This document shows, one piece after another, positions 1 to 11,900 of a stretch of 36,847 bases of DNA (the stretch's first letter is position 1; every line of letters starts with the position of its first letter). Made by a program: the position numbers and the translations under genes. Under the pieces are notes generated by a model, which ran no database searches, was not told where the DNA came from, and worked only from the letters and a program-made list of their open reading frames with translations. The stretch is from Acanthaster planci (Eukaryota; Echinodermata; Asteroidea; Valvatida; Acanthasteridae). Location: NCBI RefSeq assembly GCF_001949145.1, contig NW_019091356.1:1145396-1182242 (forward strand), in the 5' to 3' direction.

Positions 1-3000
1 GAGGAGGGTTATACAACACCCACCGCTTCAGCACGTCATAACTTTCTGAAGTTCCATTGTACGCAGTTGTTGAAATCAGCATACATGGAGTTAGGAGCTC
101 TAAGTTAAGTAGTGGAATCGGGAGTTTTTTTTTATCCTTTTCTCTTGCAAAAAGTGAGCCCCCCAGGTCAGAAAATCCGATTAAAGATTATGTAAAATTG
201 GTTTAATCAAAAATAACGCCTTAAAGCACGTCTTTTAAGACGTGTGGGGTTTCATGAACCTCAAGCCTAGTTTGTGGCGATTGCTTCAGTATTAGACATG
301 GAAATTCACAAGTGATTAGTACAACACAAAAGACCCTTTACAACTCTTAAGTGTTAATTTTGAGTCTTAATCAGTAAGTAAGTGGAAATTATTACATTCT
401 AAATTAACTTCAGTTTAACCATGTATTTCAAAGTTTCTGGAAGATTTTTGCAGACTTTTTGAATGTCTGTTTTGGGCTAGAAATAAAAAAAGATGAGCAA
501 ATAAGACTTTCACAAAGCCCCTCTTTATCAAAACTACTAATACCATATTTCAAATTACCGCAGACTTGCCCACCTAAGTCAACTATCTGTGGCTTTTTCT
601 GCACATTCAGTTGGGGTAAGGCCTAATTTTCCAGAGAACGGTGAGACATATCTATGTGACTGCCGTGTTTGTTCATCATTTCAGAAAACAGACACGTTTA
701 AAACGAACTAATCTAATGAAAGAGATTTGTGCATGCCAGTTTGAGGGCAGTACTGTTGGTACTGTTCGCACAAACCAACAGTATTTCGTGGAAAAAAATT
801 CTGTTTGAAGTATACTGGAAATATTTGATTGGTATAACTTATAATTGCGATATTTCTTGATTGAGAATAAATCTACAGTTAAACTTCAGTACAATATTGT
901 TCATGTATTGAGTTACGTAGTGGCCGAGGAACTGATTTTTTTTATTAGAACATAAATAAATGCATAAATTTACCATTACATTTGTAACAATTATTACATA
1001 AACCCAATAAACATGTAATCCGAAGTAATTCTAAACACAATATCTGCACTTTTCAACCCTAGAACAGTTTAAATGTAAATTTACATAATCACGTTTACTG
1101 AGTTATAGGGAAAACTTAGGTATTTGTTTTCTCAGTAAAAATTTACCAAATTTTTATGAACAAACTTACCCAACACCTCTTTGTAAAAATTCAATTATCA
1201 GAAGGTTCGTATGGCTCCATGCAGTTGTGTAAAATTGTACACAACCTGGGTATTTTTCTCTGTGTGTAGTTATATACATTTAACTTTGACTTTAATATCA
1301 TCCTTAAAGGTTTCTGTACCATGAAAGTATATAGCTTAATTCAAAGAATGGAGCATACAATATTGCAAGAAAGAGTAACGCAAGATTTGTTTCTTTGTTG
1401 AATTACAAAATTTTTCTTACATGTGTAAAACCTGTTGTGCTGAGGATTCTGGCTACTCAGATGCTGTTTTGGGGGGAAAACTTGGACAGAAATACAAAAT
1501 GGCAACATTCAAACTTGAGAAGATAATTGTGATGTACATTATGTGATATGTTTGCCACAATAAGTAAGTGGAATAAAGTGTTATAACTTAATGATGAAAC
1601 AAATCTTAACGCAACAAACGCGACCTTGGACAGCCGAACAGAGAGCCGTATGTAGGCCTACTAAAGTAGAGGATACTGCATTATTGAAACGTGTGTAGTC
1701 TTTGTTATCTTACGAGACACAACTGGAGATACACAAGTAACGAATAGAAAGTATTCTCAAGTAAATTTGGCTCAACGGCAAAAAGTGTTAAACTATTCAA
1801 AGTGTTAAACAGCAGTCGACTAGTTAAGACCTTGCTGCTGTCTTGAAGCGAGCTGTCGAGAGTCTATAACAATATGCAGCCGTGCTGGTTGAGTACCCGT
1901 ATCAAGTGAACGACTGAGTGTCCGAAAACATCGAGTCGACAGCAAGTACCCTCTTCATCCTTGTGAGGGTCACTTAAGACCGGGAAAACCGTGTGTTTTG
2001 GGCTGTAGTTAGCGCTGGGAGGTCTGGCCTGACATGGTTTGTCTGACATGGTTTTGAAACTTCACTCCTCTCGGCTTTCAAATAGTCTGACGCTTGTGGT
2101 AAAGTTAGAATTAAGAAAAAATATGGGGCTAGCCGGTAGACGGGCTTCCAAAATACATGAGGATTAGCCACGCGTGTTACTGAGAGTTAAAGTAAGAGTC
2201 AAAGTAAGATAAATTGCCAATTTTGTGTTGTTCAGCTGGGTAGCAGTCTCAACTGGCTTGAAGTTTGCTACTTCGATTTGCACTCACGTCGTAATCCGAG
2301 CAACTAAGTAAATGGTCTGTTGATAATTGTAACAGGCGTCGACGCCACACTACGTTGACCCAAAATTATAGCACGACAAAACGTCTACTTGCATTTGTGC
2401 TTGTTATCTGTCCTGTAATGTTACTCCATACCGCAATACGCTGAAATACGTTCGCTAACACCCTTCCTGTTTCCCACATCAAAAAATCTCCCCAAACTAA
2501 GACCGAATATTGTTATGGCAACAATTAACAGACAAATCGAACTTCATGACATATGAAGCAAGATAGCACCCCCACCTTTGTGTTGGTCATTGTTTGATTG
2601 GATCCTCAGGAATTCTTTATAGACATGGGGGGGGGAGGTAACAATACTGTAGAGTGTGTACAAGGATCGGACATGTGGGGTGTGCCCCTCTGTCCCATAT
2701 CTTGCTTGCGAATCCCATTACAAGAGCCACCTGTTGATATTTTTGATGTGGCTAAAGAAAAAAATAAAATTTGTTTCAAACTAGAAAAAAGACACTACAA
2801 TGCTAACTAGTGAACGGATAAACAGTATCTCCAGCCAGTCTAGCGAGGCATCATGTTTCATTTTACTTGCCGTTTGCGTGTGCATTTTTCTTAAAAAGTC
2901 GTGGAAGCTCCATGAAATCAATGCCGACGTCAATTTGGCGTCGGGCTTTTGATTCGTTTAAGGATCGACAACAGATTCTGCATCTGCCAAGTTTCTTAAA

Positions 3001-4482
3001 GACAAGGCATGAAGTAAGTTTTAAAAAAATGAATACATACTGCTGTGGGGGCCAGATTATAATCTCAACTTTTTGGTGAAGGCCTGATCTTTTTTATGAG
3101 TATTTGTGAAGTTTCAATTCTAAANCAGGTACAAAATTAAAATCATTTAAAACAACCAAATCTTTTTAAACGACTACATTTGAAAGTTGAAGAAACTGCA
3201 GACAAACAAAACTGTCCCTGTATAGCTGAGATTGGGAAGGAGCTGAGGGACTGCACAAATACAATTTCTGGTTTAAGGCTTTACGAGCGAATTCTGAGGG
3301 AAATTATCATTATCAAAAATCATTTTCACCAGCAATGCCACCTGTCAATAAGGAGCATTGTGTTCCTGGTGCATGCCACTCATTAAATAAATCCACAATT
3401 GCCACAAATTAATACTCAAAAAGAAGAAAAATAAGCTAATTTCTTTTAATTTAAAAGTTACATAGCCGGTTCTTCTTTTCCGATAAATGTCTGTATGTGA
3501 GAAGACGCGCGTTCAACTTAGAGCTTTCTTCACATTTATAAATTACGACCGCATTTTTGACAGGTAATAAGCTGCCAAAGGGTGATACAACAGACGCCAT
3601 ATAATCAAATAAAATGCACATGGGATTATACAACACTTCATTCTAAGTGTTGCTTTTGATGAAATCTACAGGAGCCCTGCTTCAATCGTCATACCATAGA
3701 CATACTGAGCACTTTTCCAAGACAAATGGGATCTACAGAAGCTATGCTTGTTATTTGGTTTTGACATCAGACACAGAGCAGACAGAATGTTTTGTGTGTG
3801 TTGGTGCTTTCATATGTATGTTTTCGGTAGCGCAGTCTACCAGTTCTCACCAGCACCTTATAAAAATAGACAGAATATGAATTTGTGGTGGTACAGGTGG
3901 GCGTATTTGGGATTTTTTGAGGGGGGCATTCGTCTGTGATGACGAACCATTAAAGGAAGAAAGGGGCCAAGTCTGAGGTATTTTAAGCAAATCTGTCATT
4001 TTCATCCTGTCTCTTCGACTTTCCTTTCTCCCCCTTCTTTTCATTCTTCATTTCTGTTCAGGGGGCCACGCCCCCTTGCTTCCTGTGACGCCATATTCAA
4101 GGCTGCTATGTGATCATAAACCAGTGCGTGGAATGGAAAGGAATCCGTAACACAGAACAGCACAGCAGTTATCCACAATCTTTACTTCATGTTGCTGGCT
4201 TCTTACCTTATGAAAATAAAATAACTTGCTTCTAGCTGGCTTCTAATATACGCAAACGTACTCCACAATGCCAGAACGACATTGGACGAACAATATGTCG
4301 AACAACCATGTGTCGAACTGCCAACATTGAGAAGACTGGTGCACGCAAGTTCTATTATTTTTGCCAACACTCAGCACGAGTGTGTGTAGACAGGCTGATA
4401 AAACGCCCTCACGAGACAAGTCCCACGCACGAAAATGCATAGATTTTAATGCGCTGACGCTCAGCTTCAGCCTCATCCAGTA
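1..4482. other. AT-rich intergenic DNA, no supported gene
   Basis: I see no exon here with both convincing splice sites and protein-like composition. Open frames are short and of the length expected by chance. One undetermined base (n) lies at 3125. A CACGTCT/AGACGTG inverted repeat with a 4-nt loop lies at 227-244. A GC-richer patch at about 1850-2170 is open on the minus strand, but its translation resembles nothing I know. Confidence 0.6.
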
Positions 4483-4537
4483 TTCGCTCGTCACCCAGGG
4501 CCCCAACAGGGCGCTGGGAAGGGCTAACGACCTTGCA
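4483..4537 (-). repeat. 55-bp hairpin repeat, copy 1 (inverted)
   Basis: Read on the minus strand, this block matches 4957-5011 at 45 of 55 positions with no gaps. Its core folds into a 10-bp stem with a 5-nt loop: CCCAGCGCCC, TGTTG, GGGCCCTGGG, with 9 of 10 pairs formed. The two copies lie in opposite orientation about 420 bp apart. This suggests a small repeat family or a local inverted duplication. I do not recognise the family. Confidence 0.75.
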
Positions 4538-4891
4538 CTGTGACTGGCTACATTGTGGACGGCCTGTGACCGTGAGGTTACCATTTCCTGTCAGCAAAGC
4601 TTTATGTAAATCTTTTGGTTCACCAACGGCAATACTTTGGCTAATTGTCAGCCATAAAAACATTTCCTTGGAACAATCACAGTGTGGTAAATTATCTTTT
4701 CACTACGTATCACTGATCACATGTCTTTTGGCGATCATATTTCAAATCATTGGTTGTGTTGATCATTTTGAATGAATGAATAAAGTGTAGTTACAATATT
4801 TTCAGTATTGAAAAAGAAAAAGAAAAAATATCGAATTGATAACCACCGCTGGTGTAAGGCATTGAGCGAGCTCGTGCGTCTTTCATAAATT

Positions 4892-4909
4892 CACCCACAA
4901 TGCTCCGCG
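4892..4909 (+). promoter_or_regulatory. ZNF143/Staf-like promoter motif
   Basis: The 18 bases CACCCACAATGCTCCGCG fit the Staf/ZNF143 binding consensus as I recall it (YWCCCRNMATSCMYYRCR) at 17 of 18 positions; only position 13 differs. In vertebrates such sites sit close to transcription starts, often of housekeeping or bidirectional promoters. The flanks (4861-5000) are CpG-richer than their surroundings, which fits a promoter. The only start-like ATG nearby (4900) is inside the motif, so it may be part of the protein-binding site rather than an initiation codon. Function in this organism is inferred. Confidence 0.45.
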
Positions 4910-4956
4910 CATCTTTAGCTGTGACCTGTGTGACGTATCTCCTACACCGAAATTTG

Positions 4957-5011
4957 TGCAGAGCCATTAGCCGTTCCCAGTGCTCTGTTCGGGCGCTGGA
5001 TGACGAGCGAA
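4957..5011 (+). repeat. 55-bp hairpin repeat, copy 2
   Basis: Plus-strand copy of the element at 4483-4537 (82% identity). The hairpin is kept: CCCAGTGCTC, TGTTC, GGGCGCTGGA, with 9 of 10 positions pairing. Two stem differences from copy 1 give G-T wobbles and one repairs the C-C mismatch of copy 1, so pairing survives divergence. It begins 47 bp after the ZNF143-like motif. Confidence 0.75.
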
Positions 5012-5353
5012 AATATAGTACAAAACCGTGTACTAAACGTTGGGGGCGCCATCACCTCCACCTTCCCGGTAAGCCATGTGTCGGCAACATGCCAAATACG
5101 CAAAATAGACAATTAACGATGGACTTCCTTAAAAGGGAGGGTTTGGGAGTTTAAAAGTACGCCCCCGATTCATATTGTAATTAGTGTACGCTCTCCATCA
5201 TACATAGAAATTTCCCTTTTAAAAAATTAAAGGGAAGAGATCATTTTTTCCAGATTTTTTTTTTATTTTTATTTTTTACATCAATTACATCCTGAAAATA
5301 GTTCGCGGTACCCGCTGCTTCACCTGACTCGGACCGGCCAGCCGACCCCGACA

Positions 5354-5445
5354 AGCTCGGTGGTCGAGTGGTTAAGACGTCTAGTAAGCAGGGGGTCGTG
5401 GGTTCGAGTTCCGCCCGAGTAAGCTTGTGACTTTTTTCGCAAGCT
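5354..5445 (+). mobile_element. tRNA-derived SINE, head region
   Basis: The block has the layout of a tRNA gene. An A box is at 5361-5371 (TGGTCGAGTGG) and a B box at 5401-5411 (GGTTCGAGTTC). The T stem-loop is intact (5398-5414), the D stem is 3 bp, and 6 of 7 acceptor positions can pair (5354-5360 with 5415-5421). The anticodon arm does not fold and appears to have lost bases, so this is not a functional tRNA. It is followed by a 6-bp hairpin (5422-5445) enclosing a run of six T (5432-5437), a possible Pol III stop, and then AT-rich sequence. This is the usual form of a SINE derived from a tRNA. I cannot define the 3' end of the element. Confidence 0.72.
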
Positions 5446-5785
5446 CTCTGACAAGCACTGAGCATACAGTGTTTATTAATATGTACGTTGGGTAAGGGCA
5501 AAACCCGTTATATTTGCAAACAATCAATGACGATATGCGTAACCTACTGATGGATGGGACACATCGATTTACGTTAGCATCACTCCCTTTATCATTTTTG
5601 TCTTATTCATCCAATAAAATCAGGCAAAGTGCAATAAAAATGCTACTGACAATGAATCTTGGACAGCATGGGCCATCAACGTTAGGCGTGTGGATGCCTC
5701 TCTGGTCTTGACAAGTAGAAAATAACGTTCAGAAAACACAGAATGTGTCCATTTTTTTATTTTATAAATTTTGTTTGTTGTATAG

Positions 5786-5934
5786 ACAGAGGTTGCTACT
5801 GCTCGCATTGGACAGACACTTGCATACACGTGATCCTGCCCATACCTCACGGACCACGATGCAAGCAGTTCAAGGAGCTGATGGCTAGATCGACCGGCGG
5901 TTCATTTGTCACCAAGACGTCCCCTGTGATGTGA
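5786..5934 (+). CDS. possible terminal exon, small Cys-rich protein
   Basis: A long T-rich tract ends in TATAG at 5785, giving a strong acceptor. The next 149 bp are much richer in G and C than their flanks and stay open to a TGA at 5932-5934. The reading frame gives about 48 residues beginning RGCYCSHWTDTC, with four Cys in a C-x-C-x6-C-x14-C arrangement and a basic C-terminal part. I do not recognise a family. Frame 4900-5068, which ends at a good donor (CCCG|GTAAGC), is phase-compatible and would give a 105-residue protein with a basic N-terminus. However, that upstream piece overlaps the ZNF143-like motif and a hairpin repeat, so the join is doubtful. An AATAAA occurs at 6391-6396. Confidence 0.3.
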
Positions 5935-8900
5935 GGTTCGTTCGGTTCAGTTTATGTTGGCTCATAAAGGGAGCACACTCTGGAGAACTCGTGGGGAGTG
6001 GATGAGGAGGGGAGGGGTAAATATTATCATGATTCATGTTGCTTCATATGTGATTGCCTGCGCCACTCGGTTGCACTTGAAAGAATTACACGGGCGTCGA
6101 CCATTAGGAATTTAGGTAGGACTCTTGTTGAGAGTCGAGTTATCAGGGATAGTTATTCTTGAATTATCGGGTTTATTTTCATCCCCTCTCTGTGTGTGAG
6201 TTAGTGCTCCCCTCTTTTGAGCATTCTTGTTCTTTGTACGCAAACACTGCACACTTTAAGTACTTTTTGTTTTGGAGGGCCTTTTTAGTATAAGGAATGC
6301 ATTTTCGGGATGTCGAAATCGGGCAGCTCACTGCTCAACTAACAGTTCATCCGTCTGCCAACCCACCCTCTTTCGTTCACAGCGAGTGACAATAAATTCA
6401 AACAACCTTCAGCTTTGCATGTACCGTTACAATTCTGGACTACACCAGACAGTTCTTAGGCGTTGCAATCAGCAATCTGGCACCGTACGACGTGTTAGCA
6501 CCATGGAGTCGGTGAAGCGACTTGATCTCCTGGAGCGACTCCTCAATGTTTATATCTAGACTGAAATTAAAATTAAAATTAAAACACACCTTACAGGTAT
6601 ATATTAAGTGTCACTGACTTGAAAGTGGTATTTTTGTCTTGTTTACTGCCAATCTTTTCTTTGTAAATCATAAACGTTCGTAAAACTGAAACTTTCTCAG
6701 AAAAATCTATTCAGACTGGTTTTCGAAACTAACTTTGTGTTGCTCGACTTAAGAGATTTCTGGTCCCTTTTAGATTTAGCGCCACCTCCGTTCTCAGTTT
6801 CTATTTCATTCCAAAATAAACCATTCTCAGCAGATAATAGAAAATTTGTCCAGGCCTAACTTAAAATTGACATATTTCCTCAGATGTTACCAAAATACCA
6901 GTCGTGTTTCCTCTTCTTCCACATTTAGTTGGTCTTGACGTCACTGATGATGGTATCCGATGTGCGCCGATGGTATCCGATGTGCGCCGATTGAAAGTCC
7001 TTTTCATTGTAGCACCAGAATAAACCTCCGCTTTTTTGTGCAAAATAGAAAAGCGTGTGGAGATGTCAACAATTATACTCCAATCAGCATTCATCCCCCG
7101 ACACCCACGCCAGATAGGGTGCTAAGAAGTAGGCAGAGCCATCAGGTGTTCTTGCACCGATGTTAACGTGTAGATCATGCGCACCAGGCGAGCTGGATTG
7201 CGTTTCCCGTCACGCGCAGACGGCACATCGGGTGTCCCGTACACGCCTTCGATACTGCCGTCTCGAGGGCGGAAACAAGTACTTGTGGGCCGTAATTGGC
7301 CGCTTGAGGCCTCGTCGACCCCTCGTCCGTGATGCGTGTGGAGAGAAGGGCAGGGTTACAGGGTATCATATGCCGTAAATTGGGCAAAATAAGATGAAAC
7401 CGTCCGCGTAATAAGCGAGCTGTCTACTCAATGTAAAAGGCGCCATTTGGCAGATCGTGACCGAGCGAAGTCTGAACAATATCACCTGTGTCATGTAAAG
7501 AGTCAGCTGCATATTTCTTAATACGACATTCAATTTGTACCTCCTTCCGTGTGAGGTATGCTCATAGTTCAGGGTAACCTTGTTGGGAGAGATTCAGACA
7601 ATTCCAACTCGGGGTTTTAGCGGCATGTAATTTCCTGCACCTCTATACATGTATTCTTTCAATATTGGTGTGGCTGGAACAAGGTTGCACCTCCCCTAAT
7701 AATTGGTTCTATGTCCACCCTTTTGCTGTAAAGCCTTACATGACCTATAACCCGATTCATTTACAGTATTTGCATAAGTCTTTTGCCACTGGATTAAGGA
7801 TTAATGTACAGAGCGGCACAACATCATAGGTCTCGCCCCGTGCACCTCCTTTGGAAAACTTGAAAAACTACGGGTAACTCCAAAACATTGTAGGTATTCA
7901 ACAATGAATGGAATCGTTGTTGTTTACTCCATGCCTGATCCTTTTAGGATTGTCAGTTCCGTTCAATGACGTATTTTTCTAATGAAGTAATTTAAATTGC
8001 TCCTGGGATAAATATTTCTTCATAAATGGAACGAATTCGAGAAGCTGTTTTCAACACGCAATCACAGATGTTTGTGGTCATTCTTTGCTTTGAAAATTAT
8101 TAAGTATATATTACAAATCAAGTGTTGTTGTTGACAAAGGGGTGTTCCATACCCTCTCCTCCAAGCATCGACTGGCCTTTGACATCAGTCGTAACTCACT
8201 GCATAATTCGACAATCTCCACCAACTGAATCGGGTATTTGATTCTTTGTTCTAACAGATAACTTTGCATCTTATATCCTCTGAAGCTGAGGGAGACAAGG
8301 GGACATCGTACGGTAAATTTTAATTTCCGTTGCATACGGAGACCGACAATCATGCTGCGCTCGAGAAGATCGATTTCTTCACGGGATCAGATAAGTGCTG
8401 TTTAAGGGCGCGATCCTACGCACTTCGTAAGTATCGATTAATCAACTGTCTGACTGTTTTTTATTCAAGGACAACGATCAGGATTAAACCTTTAAAACTA
8501 AGCCTGTGTGTGAGTGTGTAAACGACTTCAATCGTGGACCTATAACAATAGGGGACAATAGGGTCCACGGTTGCCGAAGAGTCCACGGTTGGAAAACGTG
8601 TACAAAACATATGGGAGGTCTTCCGAAAAAGTTGAAGTATGAACAAAAGAGGAACAATAGGGAGTCTACAAAGGAAGGCGTTTACACACGTGTGTGTGCG
8701 TGAAAAATTCAATGAACCACGCTTTAAGTCAAGCGAATGAGAGCAATTTTTTTATGTGGACAAAAATGTACAAAACAATTATGTGGGCTTTCAGTTCTCC
8801 CACAAACGAGCGGAGAAAGAGGCAATGAAGTCTAGAATTATTCCAGTCATTCTAAGATTGCAAACAGTCAACATAAACAGTAAAAACAAAGCTCGTAAAC

Positions 8901-11900
8901 TGTGGAACCTTTAGAACTCCAAGACACATGGTATTTTGAGTTGGCCTGATGCCAAGTTTGTATCTGGTGTGGTATCCATTTATTGGGTAGAAATGGGTAA
9001 AACAAAGAAGAGAACCGAACAGACAACGGTCGTTATTCTCACATGATTAGTCAATTTGGACAAAAATGTAGAGTTTACCTTTGTACAGATACCCTGACAT
9101 TGTCCCACTTGTCTAAATCGGGCGAAAGTCAACTTGGAGTAGAAGCTTTTTTCCACAGTGTTTCTGGGTCTGAAGCTTATGACTCGTCAAATTAAGAAAT
9201 AAAAAGGAGAGAGCCATCAAATTTCTCTGTCGAAAAATACTGAAAGACGTGTTGGTATTCAGTGCATATTCAGTATTGCCCGGGTGTATGAATATTTGTC
9301 ACTCGACTGGGCCACTTTTCGCAAATAGTTGACTCAAATTAGGTCCTGCAGGCTCCCGGCATTGTGTCTACCCAGACTTGGGAAATGCATGTTCCAAGTG
9401 TCAGCGACCGCTGTGGATTCTATATACAAAAAACCGACAATCAAAGACGAGACACTTTCCTTTTGCAGTGGCGGTTTCATTCATTATTCAAAATAATGCC
9501 ACTTGCGACTTACCTCCCTCTCCTGTAAGTATAAGCTGTCAAATTGCCCTGATGTTAACCTGCATATTTGCTCAAATAACACCCCATATGGGCTATATTA
9601 GCTGCATTTGGCGTTTTCAGGTTCTCAGAAAAGTGCAACTCCCGCGCGTCCGTAAATGTCAGTCGTAATCACATTTTTTCCAGAAAGAGACCACAAGTCG
9701 CGCACAACTTGGTTTCGAAATCGCACATAGAGCGGGCTCTTTTGGTGTTTACTTATTGCCACCTTGTGACACTGTTTTGAACCTTAATTGAGAAATCGCC
9801 GTCGATGACCCACACACGTACCTGGTAAAGTAAGTCTCCTTTTTCTGTAGTCTTCAACCCCTCTCGGTCTTCACAACGTGTGCACCCGACGTCTCTGCTC
9901 AGCCGATATGTAGCAGGAGAAGATAATTAGGTCGACTGTAATCATCCAGCACATGAAATGTGTGGTGCTCGGGGTTGATTATCGAGTTGGTTGTGAAGAC
10001 ACAGAAAGAAAGCTGGAGGCATTTAACATCCCAAACATCACTCAGTTGACATAATTTGTCCGTTAGTAAGGCAAGCAAAGCCCCACTCTTTGCCTGGTTT
10101 GGCGTGCACTTTTGATATTTCAACTGAAAGAACAAGCGATGTTGACATTTTGAGTGATGGATAATAGCTATTACGTTCACTGCGCATTTGGGCAGTTTCT
10201 GATCATGTCAAATTTTGGCAGATTTTTCCCCTGTTTTCTTTCTGCACATTCTACATTGTTAGCGTTTTACACGTCATGATCGTTTTCAGTGTTGCTTTCG
10301 TATTGCTTTTATTTCATCTGCAGTAAGTACATGATTATATACTTTGTTATCTGCCCGGTCATAGACAACAAAAATTAATTCAACGTGAAACAAGCCTTCA
10401 TGAAATAATATAAATAAGATATATAGTAAGATATGTCAGCAAAAAAGCATATAATTTGCATATAAACATTGAGTTGATGAGAAAATACGATTCTAAACAA
10501 AGTAAATAGAAATTGTTTACTCTAAACATTGTTTATATCAAATAAATAATTTAGAATAAATTAAGAAACCAATAATTAGTGGTTTCAAGGTTAAATTGTT
10601 GTGTCCAAATAAATCTTAAGTGGATGAAATTGATAGGTAACCAGCCACTAAGAGCAACACACATCGCAAACATCTTATTTGATATTTTAGTTTGTAACCC
10701 TTTAGTCCATTATTTAAAAAAAAGGTTTGTGTGGATTCTGCACGTATCAATGACGTGAATTGAATCTGATGATTTTCCGTTCGGGGAAAATTATAAAACT
10801 ATCTTCGAATTTAAACAAAAACTCTTCTGTTTGCTCATATCTCAATATCTTACTGCACCTAACAATCTTGTGCGGCTTCTTTAAGTCACGTGGTTTATTT
10901 CCAAAAGCGCCAATCTCCCGCATCATGCAATCCAACCATTACCACGGTTATTAGATGCACCGAGACAGTATCGACCCATTTTCGAGAGCGCTTCTCTTCT
11001 TCGTGGATTTTATTAGATTTTTCACTCCATTATTAATTTGTCAAAGCATCTTTTGTTCGAAATAGCTAGTTTGCCATTGCCCCAGATAAAAGTAAAATGG
11101 GTTTTGGGGTAGGCTGTACGACAAATGAGTTACCTTTACAAAACCAAGTGCAAGGTTTTAGGTCAGTAAAAAAAGAGTAGGTAGATAATTTCACGCCGTG
11201 CTTTACAAAATGTCATGAAGAAAAACGAGATCATGCAGAGCGTTTCTGCTTCATCTACAAATTAAATGCACACCTGTCAAAATGTAAGAAAACTCCCCAT
11301 CTCAGCTCTTTTATCAAGCCAAAGACTAAAACTGTGTGATTGCCATTTTTCAATTCAGTTCCAGTGGACTAGGCCTTTAAGAAATGCCATAAGTCGGGAT
11401 ATATTTCATAACGGTTTTACAATCGCCAAATGATGAGATTCTGATGACACGTGTACTTTTGAAAAGAAAATTGTCGTTCAAATTCTACAATTGTAAAAGC
11501 TTTCAACAGCGTTGACCGATTTTGAGAGTCTGAACTTCCAAAATTATGACACGTTTATTGATAATGTCTTAACCTTCAGGGCCTTTGAGACCTGGAGAAA
11601 TTAAGAGAGAGGGTCGTTGTGTGTTGACTTGTTAATGTGCTCACTAACAAGATAGTTATCCTGTTACAGAATCTTTCTTGACCTTTCTCCAAGTCATTTT
11701 GGGTAAATATTATCAAATCTCTCCCGAAAGTCCAGAGTTCAAGAGAAAGCACTAACAACTCGAGGCCAAATCATTGTGTAGTTGTAACCCTGGTGTTTTT
11801 CAACGCACACAATTGTTGCCGACTGTGCCAACCCCCATCCTGGTGTTGTTGTGCAATTAAAGAATCCCAGGGTGGGGGAAACAAAACAGGGCAGAGTGGC

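Noticed and set aside
5354-5421. Functional tRNA gene
   Set aside because: The anticodon stem cannot form and no sensible anticodon loop exists; better explained as a SINE head.
5786-5934. Endothelin-like peptide
   Set aside because: The first three Cys recall C-x-C...C spacing, but the spacing is one residue short and the fourth Cys is not in the expected place.
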